A stretch of DNA of 6,310 nucleotides from DMER64 sp964554535 (lineage in GTDB: Bacteria > Bacteroidota > Bacteroidia > Bacteroidales > UBA932): assembly GCA_964554535.1 (NCBI GenBank), contig CAZKPB010000037.1, positions 1 through 6,310 of the forward strand, given 5' to 3'. Positions 1-6,284 of this stretch are shown piece after piece; the stretch's first letter is position 1, and each line of letters begins with the position of its first letter. The notes beneath the pieces are model-generated. The model worked only from the letters and a program-made list of their open reading frames with translations, made no database searches and was not told the DNA's origin. The position numbers and the translations under genes are program-made.

Positions 1-43
1 CCGCTATATAATTGAATAGCAGGGTTTTAACGTTTCATTTTTG

Positions 44-116
44 TGGTGCCACCGGGAATCGAACCAGGGACACAAGGATTTTCAGTCCTTTGCTCTACCA
101 ACTGAGCTATGGCACC
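44..116 (-). tRNA. tRNA-Phe (anticodon GAA)
   Basis: Read on the minus strand, the 73-nt sequence folds into a complete cloverleaf. The 7-bp acceptor stem GGTGCCA/TGGCACC (116-110 with 51-45) is perfect and the discriminator base is A (44). The anticodon stem AAGGA/TCCTT encloses the loop CTGAAAA, placing GAA at tRNA positions 34-36 (plus-strand 83-81). The T arm carries GGTTCGATTCC. No CCA is encoded (the next bases are CAA), so the end must be added by a nucleotidyltransferase, as is common in Bacteroidota. The gene is transcribed away from the efflux operon and has its own promoter candidate at 134-164. I see no convincing terminator in the 43 bases left of it. Confidence 0.97.
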
Positions 117-133
117 TCATTTGGAACGGGCTG

Positions 134-164
134 CAAAGGTAAAAATTAATTCTTTTCAAGCAAA
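134..164 (-). promoter_or_regulatory. Promoter of tRNA-Phe, Bacteroidota type
   Basis: On the minus strand a -33 box TTTG (164-161) is followed after 19 bp by TACCTTTG (141-134), an exact match to the Bacteroidota -7 consensus TAnnTTTG. The bases that follow continue it as CA, giving TACCTTTGCA. Transcription would start near 131, leaving a leader of roughly 14 nt before the tRNA 5' end. Matching boxes, spacing and distance together make this a convincing call, although the start site is inferred. Confidence 0.8.
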
Positions 165-206
165 ATTTTTTACTTAGTGTATTTTATACGCCTTACATTA
201 AACTTC

Positions 207-237
207 TTGAAACGTTCATCGTCAAAAGATAGCTTTG
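207..237 (+). promoter_or_regulatory. Promoter of the efflux operon, Bacteroidota type
   Basis: A -33 box TTG (207-209) is followed after 20 bp by TAGCTTTG (230-237), an exact match to TAnnTTTG. Transcription would start near 241, giving a leader of about 18 nt before the ATG at 259. The in-frame TTG at 235 lies inside the -7 box, upstream of the predicted start of transcription, so it cannot be the initiation codon from this promoter. No operator-like repeat is evident around it. Confidence 0.75.
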
Positions 238-258
238 AACGTAAAAAAAGATTCACCT

Positions 259-1839
259 ATGAACAAAAAGAAAAAAATCATCATTTATGGTGCCGCCGCA
301 GTGATAGCCATTATTCTTATCATTGTCTTTACATCTAAAGGAAAGGACGGCTACGTACCGCAAACGGTAAAAGTACAGAGAGGAAAATTTGAAATCGTTG
401 TTTCCACCACCGGAGAACTGGAAGCGGAAAGCAATATCAAGATTGAAGGTCCCGCCGGCTTGCGCGCCCGCAACGTACGTATTGGAGACGTGGAAATCCA
501 GGATTTGGTACCGGAAGGGACGGTGGTCAAGACCGGAGACTATGTAGCCCAGCTGGACCGTTCCGCAGCGGAAAACTCTCTTAAGGATATTGAAGACGAA
601 TACGAAGCCCTGCTTGCCAAATATGAAAGCACCAAGCTGGACACGTCATTGAGTCTGCGCAACCTGCGTGATGATATGGTGAACCAGAAATTCGCCATTG
701 AAGAAGCACGCATTGCCGTGGAACAGTCTATTTATGAACCGCCTGCGACACAGCGTTCCTACCAGAACACACTGGAAAAGGCCGAACGCTCCTACGAACA
801 ACTTCTCAGCAACTACGACCTTAAAGTGGACCAGGCCAAGAGCACCGTCAACGACGTGATGATGGACCTGACCCGCAAAAGCCGCCAATTGGAAGAATAC
901 CGCGACGTAATAGGCCAGTTTACCATCTACGCCCCTGCGGACGGTATGGTAATCTATGAACGCGACTGGAGCGGCGAAAAACGCCGTATCGGTACACAAA
1001 TCAGCGGTTGGGACCTGGTAGTGGCCAACCTTCCTGACCTTAACAATATGTTGTCCAGGACCTACGTCAATGAAATTGACATCTCTAAGGTAAAAGTCGA
1101 CCAGCCGGTACGTCTGGGCGTGGACGCCTTCCCGGAAAAGAGTTACACCGGCCGCGTGATAGAAGTGTCCAACATCGGCGAACAACTTAAAAACGCCGAC
1201 GCCAAAGTATTTGAAGTAGTCATCAAGGTTGACGGTCAGGACCAGATCCTGCGCCCCGCCATGACCACCTCCAACCAGATTGTTACCGCTTCCCTGGACG
1301 ATGCCCTGTTTATTCCTGCCGAGGCAGTCTTTGAAGCCGATTCCGTCACCTATGTATACCGCACCAACGGTACCCGTCAGGTAGTCCTCTGCGGCGATGC
1401 CAACGACAACTTCCGCGTCATCCTGCAAGGCCTTGAAGAAGGCCAGGAAGTATACCTGTCCCTGCCACAGAACGCCCAACGCTTCAAACTCCAGGGAGAA
1501 GAACTCATTCCTTTAGTCAAGGCACAGGTGGAAGAAAAAGCCAAAGCCCGCCAGCAATCGGAAGAACAGCAAATGCAACAGGGTGGCCGAGGCCGCCGCG
1601 GCGGAATGCCCGGAGGTCAGATGCCTGAAGGTTTCCAGTTGCCCGAAGGAGTTGAACTTCCCGAGGGAATGCAAATGCCTGACGGAGCCCAGATGCCGCA
1701 AGGTGGCCAACGTCCTGCAGGGGCCCAGCGCCCCGCAGGCGGTCAGATGCCGGCTGGCGGTCAGATGCCGCAAGGTGGCCAACGCCCCGCAGGTGGCCAG
1801 ATGCCCGCAGGCAGCCCTCGTCCCCAAACAGCTAACTAA
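259..1839 (+). CDS. Periplasmic adaptor (membrane fusion) protein, HlyD/MacA type
   Basis: 526 aa. This subunit would bridge an inner-membrane transporter and a TolC-type channel. A lysine-rich start is followed by one membrane anchor (about residues 7-24). Next comes the first half of the lipoyl/barrel-sandwich domain (about 35-95), then a long alpha-helical hairpin or coiled coil (about 100-220) rich in Glu, Lys, Leu and Gln. The second lipoyl half is marked by YAPADGMV (224-231), and a beta-barrel domain follows (about 265-330). The membrane-proximal part starts near PAMTTSNQIV (334-343) and includes FIPAEAVFE. After a Gln/Arg/Gly-rich linker (about 430-454) the protein ends in hexapeptide repeats (455-525). 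These make it longer than a typical adaptor of about 380-450 aa. The ATG at 259 is preferred over the TTG at 235 because the latter lies inside the promoter -7 box. The permease gene starts 14 bp downstream, so the two should be cotranscribed. The family call is firm; the substrate is unknown. Confidence 0.93.
   Translation: MNKKKKIIIYGAAAVIAIILIIVFTSKGKDGYVPQTVKVQRGKFEIVVSTTGELEAESNIKIEGPAGLRARNVRIGDVEIQDLVPEGTVVKTGDYVAQLDRSAAENSLKDIEDEYEALLAKYESTKLDTSLSLRNLRDDMVNQKFAIEEARIAVEQSIYEPPATQRSYQNTLEKAERSYEQLLSNYDLKVDQAKSTVNDVMMDLTRKSRQLEEYRDVIGQFTIYAPADGMVIYERDWSGEKRRIGTQISGWDLVVANLPDLNNMLSRTYVNEIDISKVKVDQPVRLGVDAFPEKSYTGRVIEVSNIGEQLKNADAKVFEVVIKVDGQDQILRPAMTTSNQIVTASLDDALFIPAEAVFEADSVTYVYRTNGTRQVVLCGDANDNFRVILQGLEEGQEVYLSLPQNAQRFKLQGEELIPLVKAQVEEKAKARQQSEEQQMQQGGRGRRGGMPGGQMPEGFQLPEGVELPEGMQMPDGAQMPQGGQRPAGAQRPAGGQMPAGGQMPQGGQRPAGGQMPAGSPRPQTAN
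1621..1836 (+). repeat. 18-bp tandem repeat encoding a MPxGGQ-type hexapeptide tail
   Basis: Eleven in-frame 18-bp units run from 1621 to 1818, followed by a decayed twelfth (1819-1836, RPQTAN). Each encodes [M/L/R]-P-[E/D/Q/A]-G-x-[Q/E]. Early units are diverged (MPEGFQ, LPEGVE, LPEGMQ, MPDGAQ) and later ones nearly uniform (MPQGGQ, RPAGGQ, MPAGGQ). The units at 1693-1710 and 1765-1782 are identical at the DNA level, 72 bp (four units) apart, which suggests expansion by duplication or slippage. A related pentapeptide MPGGQ (1606-1620) precedes the array. The tail should lie in the periplasm; its role is unknown. Confidence 0.93.
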
Positions 1840-1853
1840 CAACCCTATGCATT

Positions 1854-3332
1854 ATGATGCGATTTTTCAACAGATACATGCACGACATCCTCATTGCGAT
1901 TGAGTCTATCTTCAACAATAAACTCAAAAGCTTTCTGACCGCCCTGGGCATCGTCTTCGGCGTGGGTGCCGTCATCAGTATGATGGCCATTGGAAACGGG
2001 GCACAGCAAGAGATTCTGGACCAGATCAAAATGGTGGGGGTCAACAACATTGTGGTCCTTCCCGCCTCGATTGAAAACGTGGAAGAAGATGCCGCTACAT
2101 CCAGTGCCTCACAAACCAAGAAATTTTCTCCGGGTCTGCAATTGTCAGATGCCGAAGCCATACGCCAGGTGCTTCCCTCGGTACAGTACGTATCCCCGGA
2201 AGTCAGCGTATTCACCTATATCTCTTACGACGGCATCCGTCAGGCGGCCAAAGTAATGGGCACCACCAGCGAATACTTCAAATTATACAGCATCAACCTG
2301 CAGAGCGGCAGTTTCTTCACGGAAGAACAAGAGATGAACTCCATGGCCGTATGTTTAATCGGTCATAACATCAAGACCCGCTTTTTCCAACAAAACGACC
2401 CCATCGGGAAGTTTATTAAATTTGGAGCCAACTGGGTAAAAGTCATTGGCGTATTGGAACAGAGCACCGCAGGTGCTACCGGTCCCAATCCGGCTGACGG
2501 CAAAGATGCCACCGGTTCTTCTTCCAATGCCAGATCCGGTTCCCTGGGAACGATAGGCTCGGAAAGTATGGGTATGCAGGGATATGACGACCAGATATTC
2601 ATCCCCATCCGCACCATGTTGCTGCGCCAGGAAAACCGTGCGTTGGCCATCACCAATCCCGGGTCAACCAGTTCCGGGGCCGTGGTGATTGGAGGCGGCG
2701 GCCACGGTCGCAGAGGGGTGCAAGTCAACGTGAGCGGCAGCAGTTCCAGTAGTAGCAGTAGCAGTAGCACCAACAGCAACTACAACCAATTGGACCGCAT
2801 TACCGTACAGGTGAAAGAAACCGACGAACTGACCTCTTCACAGGAAGTCATCAGCCGTATGTTGCTGCGCCGTCACCAGAATATGCCCGACTTTGAAGTC
2901 ACCGTTCCCGAACTGTTGCTCAAACAGCAGCAGCGCACCAAAGATATCTTCAACATTGTACTGGGTGCCATTGCCGGCATCTCCCTGCTGGTAGGCGGTA
3001 TTGGTATTATGAACATTATGTTTGCCTCTGTAATGGAACGTACCAAGGAAATTGGTACCCGTCTGGCCATTGGAGCCAAAAAAGCTGACGTGGTGGCCCA
3101 GTTCCTTTCAGAAGCCATCCTCATAAGCGTATCTGGAGGCGCCATTGGCGTCATACTGGGCGTAGTACTGTCCATCCTCATCCGCTCATTCTTTGATATA
3201 ACCACCATAATTTCCTTCTCTTCCATTGTGGTTTCTTTTGGTGTATCCGCCGCCGTGGGCGTAATCTTCGGTTACTCGCCCGCCAAACGCGCCGCAGAAC
3301 GCGACCCCATTGAATCCCTTAGATACGAATAA
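1854..3332 (+). CDS. ABC transporter permease, MacB/FtsX type, without ATPase domain
   Basis: 492 aa, inner-membrane subunit. The N-terminus has the classic MacB-family helix KSFLTALGIVFGVGAVISM (25-43) followed by AIGNGA. A large periplasmic domain (about 50-360) comes next, then three C-terminal membrane segments (about 367-390, 420-447 and 452-475). Between segments two and three lies the conserved coupling region MERTKEIGTRLAIGAKK (about 397-413), which in this family contacts the ATPase. The C-terminus PAKRAAERDPIESLRYE is also typical. No Walker A, signature or Walker B motif is present, so unlike E. coli MacB the ATPase is not fused. The protein is longer than a usual stand-alone permease (about 400 aa) because of Gly/Ser-rich insertions near 210-240 and 270-312. 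ATGs at 1854 and 1857 are both possible starts. It lies 14 bp after the adaptor gene and 7 bp before the channel gene, which supports one operon. Confidence 0.93.
   Translation: MMRFFNRYMHDILIAIESIFNNKLKSFLTALGIVFGVGAVISMMAIGNGAQQEILDQIKMVGVNNIVVLPASIENVEEDAATSSASQTKKFSPGLQLSDAEAIRQVLPSVQYVSPEVSVFTYISYDGIRQAAKVMGTTSEYFKLYSINLQSGSFFTEEQEMNSMAVCLIGHNIKTRFFQQNDPIGKFIKFGANWVKVIGVLEQSTAGATGPNPADGKDATGSSSNARSGSLGTIGSESMGMQGYDDQIFIPIRTMLLRQENRALAITNPGSTSSGAVVIGGGGHGRRGVQVNVSGSSSSSSSSSSTNSNYNQLDRITVQVKETDELTSSQEVISRMLLRRHQNMPDFEVTVPELLLKQQQRTKDIFNIVLGAIAGISLLVGGIGIMNIMFASVMERTKEIGTRLAIGAKKADVVAQFLSEAILISVSGGAIGVILGVVLSILIRSFFDITTIISFSSIVVSFGVSAAVGVIFGYSPAKRAAERDPIESLRYE
2739..2768 (+). repeat. AGC/AGT serine microsatellite in the permease gene
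   Basis: Ten consecutive serine codons (residues 296-305), mostly alternating AGC and AGT with one TCC, sit inside a longer low-complexity stretch (about 2661-2780). That stretch also encodes GGGGHGRRG and a Thr/Asn/Ser-rich end. It falls in the periplasmic domain and probably forms a flexible loop. The trinucleotide pattern could change length by slippage without breaking the frame. Confidence 0.9.
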
Positions 3333-3339
3333 CAATCAG

Positions 3340-4908
3340 ATGATACGTATGACGCATAACCTATATAAAACAGCCGCCCTTTGCGGAGCACTCCTTTTCT
3401 CAATGGGTACCGTATGGGCTCAAGAAGATACCTCAGCAAAAATAGACGTCAACTCGCCCGAATACAAGGTGGCCACCTACCGGCTCACCTTGGACGAGGT
3501 CCTGGAACTGGCCCGCACCCAGTCTCCGGAAGCCATCCGGGCCCGCAACTCCTATCAGGTAAGCTACTGGACCTACCGTGCCTACAAGGCCAACTTCCTG
3601 CCCAAATTGAGCCTTACCTCTGACCTGCCCCAATTCTCCCGCCAGATCATTGACGTAACGTCCATTGACCCGGAAACCGGAGAAGCCCAGCACAACTACA
3701 CCTCGGAATTTTACAACAACTTCAGCGGGGGGCTGACCCTGGAACAAAACCTGCCCACCGGCGGTAGGGTGTCCATCAACACCGCCCTGCAACGCACCGA
3801 CCGTTTCCGTGGCGACTTTAGCAACCACATCAGCACCGAATACCTTTCCACGGCATTGAGCGTACGCTTGTCGCAATCCATTTTCGGGGTCAACGAGATG
3901 AAGTGGGACCGCAAGATTGAGCCCCTCAAATATGAAGAAGCCAAACGCACCTACATAGAAAACATGGAGAGCCTTTCCCAGCGCGCCATCCAGTACTTCT
4001 TCAACCTGGCCATCGCCCAGCAGAACCTGGCCATTTCCGAGTTCAACCACGCCAACAACGACACGCTGTACCGCATTTCGGCCGGCCGTTACGAGTTGGG
4101 CACCATTGGAGAAAACGACCTGCTGCAATCCGAACTGGCCTTTCAGAAAGCCCTCAGTACCATGAACGACAACCGGCTGACCCTGGAAAACGCGGAAAAC
4201 CGTCTGCGCTCCTTCCTGGGATTCAACGACCGCGCCTCGGTAGAGATTGTCATTCCGGAAGATACCCCGCAGGTGATTCTGGACCTGGAACAAGTACTCC
4301 AGCTGGCCTTTGCCAACAATCCCGATATGATTGGTTACGAACGCCAGATCATTGAAGCCCAGAAAAACGTATCCCAGCAAAAGGCCAACCGGGGTTTCTC
4401 GGCCAATCTCAACGTGGTTTTTGGTTTGAACCAGCAGGCCGAGACCATCCAGTACGCCTACCAGGACCCGCGCAACATGCAAACCCTGTCCATAGGCCTC
4501 AACATCCCCATCCTGGACTGGGGCCGAGGCAAAGGGATGGTCAAAATGGCCGAGAGCAACGAGGAATTGGTACGCCGTCAGGTGGAACAGTCACGCCTTG
4601 ACTTTGAACAGGACCTGATTTTGAACGTTAAACAGTTTAATATGCAGGAACAACAGTTCCGCATTGCCTCCAAGTCAGATACCATTGCCCAGAAACGTTA
4701 CGAGGTGGCCAAACAGCGATACCTGATTGATAAAATCACCGTAACCGATATGAACAACGCCCAGATAGACCGTGACGAATCCCGAATCGGTTACGTGCAG
4801 GCCTTGTACAACTACTGGCGCTATTATTACCAAATTCGTGGCATCACCCAATACGACTTCATCAAAAACGAACGTTTGGGAGCTGACTTTGATGCACTTG
4901 TAGATTAG
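3340..4908 (+). CDS. TolC-family outer membrane efflux protein
   Basis: 522 aa, predicted outer-membrane channel of the pump. The N-terminus is a Sec signal peptide: basic start, hydrophobic core AALCGALLFSMG, and probable signal peptidase I cleavage after V-W-A (27/28). The Cys at 15 is not in a good lipobox. The mature part shows the two-fold TolC (OEP) repeat. The first half begins at YRLTLDEVLELA and carries AGRYELGTIGENDLLQSE (from about 248). The second half has the beta-strand segment IPILDWGRGKG (389-399) and the matching helix VAKQRYLIDKITVTD (from 456), which ends in the aromatic YNYWRYYYQIRG. Start choice: ATG 3340 lies 7 bp after the permease stop and gives a clean signal peptide; ATG 3349 is an alternative, and TTG 3310 would overlap the permease gene. 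It should export whatever the adaptor and permease deliver; the substrate cannot be deduced. Confidence 0.94.
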   Translation: MIRMTHNLYKTAALCGALLFSMGTVWAQEDTSAKIDVNSPEYKVATYRLTLDEVLELARTQSPEAIRARNSYQVSYWTYRAYKANFLPKLSLTSDLPQFSRQIIDVTSIDPETGEAQHNYTSEFYNNFSGGLTLEQNLPTGGRVSINTALQRTDRFRGDFSNHISTEYLSTALSVRLSQSIFGVNEMKWDRKIEPLKYEEAKRTYIENMESLSQRAIQYFFNLAIAQQNLAISEFNHANNDTLYRISAGRYELGTIGENDLLQSELAFQKALSTMNDNRLTLENAENRLRSFLGFNDRASVEIVIPEDTPQVILDLEQVLQLAFANNPDMIGYERQIIEAQKNVSQQKANRGFSANLNVVFGLNQQAETIQYAYQDPRNMQTLSIGLNIPILDWGRGKGMVKMAESNEELVRRQVEQSRLDFEQDLILNVKQFNMQEQQFRIASKSDTIAQKRYEVAKQRYLIDKITVTDMNNAQIDRDESRIGYVQALYNYWRYYYQIRGITQYDFIKNERLGADFDALVD

Positions 4909-4936
4909 CATACTATTTAGATTTTTACTACATTTG
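4905..4936 (+). promoter_or_regulatory. Promoter candidate of efp
   Basis: TACATTTG (4929-4936) matches the Bacteroidota -7 consensus TAnnTTTG exactly. A weaker -33-like TTAG (4905-4908) lies 20 bp upstream and overlaps the stop codon of the channel gene. Transcription would start near 4940 and give an A-rich leader of about 30 nt. The -7 box is persuasive; the -33 box has one mismatch to TTTG. Confidence 0.6.
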
Positions 4937-4969
4937 TCGCACTTTTGTAAAAACATTAAAAAATAGTAT
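4910..4969 (+). repeat. 9-bp inverted repeat spanning the efp leader
   Basis: ATACTATTT (4910-4918) is the exact reverse complement of AAATAGTAT (4961-4969), which directly abuts the efp ATG at 4970. The arms are 42 bp apart and enclose the promoter -7 box. Only one G:C pair is present, so an RNA helix would be weak. On a transcript reading through from the channel gene it could cover the start region; a transcript starting near 4940 would lack the left arm. Confidence 0.5.
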
Positions 4970-5536
4970 ATGGCTACAACAGCAGATTTTAAGAACGGAT
5001 TGTATATTTCTTTCAACGGCAAACCCTGCTCCGTGATTTGGTTTCAACACGTTAAGCCCGGCAAAGGCGCCGCTTTTGTGAAAACCAAACTTCGCAACCT
5101 GGAAAACGGACGCGTATTGGAAAACACCTTCAGTGCCGGTGAAAAAATTGATATTATCCGTGTGGAACGCCGTCCCTATCAATACTTGTACAAAGACGAT
5201 ATGGGCTTCAATTTTATGCATTCAGAGACCTTTGAACAAATCACCATTGACCCCGAACTCATTGAAAACGCAGACCTTATGAAAGAAGGCCAGGGCGTGG
5301 AAATGATGTTCCTTACAGATGAAGACCGCGTACTCACGTGCGAGTTGCCTCCCTTTGTAGAAATGGAAGTCACCTACACGGAACCCGCCGTCAAGGGAGA
5401 TACCGCCTCTACCAATGCCTTGAAAGCTGCTACCGTGGAAACCGGTGCCGAAGTTATGGTCCCCCTGTTCATCAACCAGGGAGAACACATCAAGGTAGAC
5501 ACCCGTACCCGCGAATATTCAGAACGCGTTAAATAG
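4970..5536 (+). CDS. efp: Translation elongation factor P (EF-P)
   Basis: 188 aa, the usual EF-P length. EF-P binds ribosomes stalled on proline-rich stretches, between the P and E sites, and promotes peptide bond formation. The three-domain order is visible: an N-terminal KOW-like domain (about 1-63) with the loop VKPGKGAAF, and two OB folds (about 64-127 and 128-188). K32 at the loop tip matches E. coli K34, the residue that EpmA beta-lysylates in some bacteria; whether it is modified here cannot be told. The C-terminal domain carries the family signature K-x-A-x4-G-x2-[LIV]-x-V-P-x2-[LIV]-x2-G, starting at K152. The end VDTRTREYSERVK is also typical. The ATG has an A-rich leader and no Shine-Dalgarno site, as is common in the phylum. 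The gene follows the channel gene by 61 bp without a clear terminator, but has its own promoter candidate and ends just before a strong hairpin. Confidence 0.97.
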   Translation: MATTADFKNGLYISFNGKPCSVIWFQHVKPGKGAAFVKTKLRNLENGRVLENTFSAGEKIDIIRVERRPYQYLYKDDMGFNFMHSETFEQITIDPELIENADLMKEGQGVEMMFLTDEDRVLTCELPPFVEMEVTYTEPAVKGDTASTNALKAATVETGAEVMVPLFINQGEHIKVDTRTREYSERVK

Positions 5537-5556
5537 TTCTGTCCCCGTAACCGGAT

Positions 5557-5599
5557 AAAAGAGCGGCCGCCTTGCTTGCGCAGGCGGCCGCTCTTTTTT
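5557..5599 (+). terminator. Strong intrinsic terminator of efp, probably bidirectional
   Basis: An 11-bp perfect GC-rich stem, GAGCGGCCGCC (5561-5571) with GGCGGCCGCTC (5583-5593), encloses an 11-nt loop that can itself form TGC/GCA. Six Ts follow (5594-5599). Four As before the stem (5557-5560) extend the helix and give a short T run on the opposite strand, so it may also end the convergent methyltransferase transcript. The methyltransferase stop codon (5598-5600) overlaps the T run. Confidence 0.93.
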
Positions 5600-6236
5600 A
5601 TTGTATCCGCCTGCAGACGGTAAGACCGTCCCGCAACGGCAACAACACATTGACCATATCCGGGTCGGCCTGCACCAGGTCATTGAACGCGCGCAACCCT
5701 TCCGTCTGGGGGTCGCACGATTGCGGGTCAAGCACCTTGCCGTCCCACAGCACATTGTCTGCCAGCAACATTCCCCCTACGGGAATAAGAGGTTTCACCA
5801 AACGGTAATAATCACAGTATTCGCGTTTGTTGGCATCCATATACACCAGCGGATAGCAGGCTCCCTGCGCCGCCAGGTTCCGGATTACCTCACGGGCATC
5901 GCCTATGTGCCACCGGATGCGCTGTTCCAGGCCGCTACGCCGGAATGCCTCGCACATCAGCTCCTGATGCTCGTCAAACACTTCTATGGTATCCAGAAAA
6001 GCTCCTTCTTCCAGGCCCTTGGCCAGACAGACGGCGCTGTACCCGGTAAAGGTGCCTATCTCAAGAATACGGGAAGGACGCTGCATCTGCACCCACAGGG
6101 TCAGGAAGGTGCCCACCGGTTCGTCGGTCAGCATACGGGGGTGCACCGTACGATAATGCGTTTCACGCTCCAGCCACTGCAACGTGTCATCCGCCGCAGT
6201 GGAGTGGTCCAGCAGGTATTTATTCAAAGCATCCAT
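5598..6236 (-). CDS. SAM-dependent O-methyltransferase, family 3 (caffeoyl-CoA/catechol type)
   Basis: 212 aa, a full-length cytoplasmic enzyme of about the usual size for the family. Members move a methyl group from S-adenosylmethionine to a hydroxyl, usually on catechol-like substrates, with a divalent metal. Visible motifs in order: substrate/N-cap region HPRMLTDEPVGTFL (32-45); SAM-binding motif I, EIGTFTGYS (59-67); an acidic stretch at the end of strand two (TIEVFDE, 83-89); GDAREVI (112-118); YMDANKREYCDYY (132-144) with metal-ligand candidate D133; and ADNVLWDGKV (159-168) with D160 and N161 as the other metal ligands. ATG 6236 is chosen over the TTG two codons upstream (6242). It is convergent with efp and shares its terminator, so no functional link to efp or the pump is implied. 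The true substrate is unknown; bacterial members of this family are often annotated as tRNA hydroxyuridine or generic O-methyltransferases. Confidence 0.93.
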   Translation of the reverse strand: MDALNKYLLDHSTAADDTLQWLERETHYRTVHPRMLTDEPVGTFLTLWVQMQRPSRILEIGTFTGYSAVCLAKGLEEGAFLDTIEVFDEHQELMCEAFRRSGLEQRIRWHIGDAREVIRNLAAQGACYPLVYMDANKREYCDYYRLVKPLIPVGGMLLADNVLWDGKVLDPQSCDPQTEGLRAFNDLVQADPDMVNVLLPLRDGLTVCRRIQ

Positions 6237-6264
6237 TCCCAAATAATTATCAGACTATACTAGT

Positions 6265-6284
6265 GATGCGTTAAGCGACGCATC
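6265..6284. repeat. Perfect 7-bp inverted repeat upstream of the methyltransferase
   Basis: GATGCGT (6265-6271) and ACGCATC (6278-6284) are exact reverse complements separated by 6 bp (TAAGCG). The repeat lies 29 bp upstream of the methyltransferase ATG in an otherwise AT-rich 74-bp stretch with no gene. It could be an operator, the stem of a leader hairpin, or a terminator stem for a neighbour outside the window. No T run follows on either strand, which argues against a strong terminator. No good TAnnTTTG box is visible for the methyltransferase in the bases available. Confidence 0.5.

Noticed and set aside
3..20. Hairpin GCTAT/ATAGC as a terminator of tRNA-Phe
   Set aside because: The stem has only 5 AT-rich pairs with an 8-nt loop, and no T run follows on the minus strand.
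235..258. TTG at 235 as start of the adaptor
   Set aside because: It lies within the promoter -7 box, upstream of the predicted transcript start; ATG 259 gives a normal lysine-rich start before the membrane anchor.
646..1479. Long open frame of 277 codons on the minus strand opposite the adaptor gene
   Set aside because: It is fully antisense to a well-supported gene, has no recognisable domain and no promoter, and arises from the codon bias of the plus-strand gene.
1606..1836. CRISPR array or collagen-like domain
   Set aside because: The repeats are in frame, contiguous and without spacers, so not CRISPR. Glycine does not recur every third residue, so not collagen-like.
3310..3339. TTG at 3310 as start of the TolC-type protein
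   Set aside because: It would overlap the end of the permease gene and put extra polar residues before the signal peptide; ATG 3340 fits better.
3433..4482. Open frame of 349 codons on the minus strand opposite the TolC-type gene
   Set aside because: The plus strand encodes a clear signal peptide and two TolC repeats. The antisense product is Val/Gly-rich with no family features, a typical codon-bias shadow.
5601..6263. Open frame of 220 codons on the plus strand opposite the methyltransferase
   Set aside because: The minus strand carries ordered methyltransferase motifs, whereas the plus-strand frame starts just after the efp terminator without promoter or start signals.
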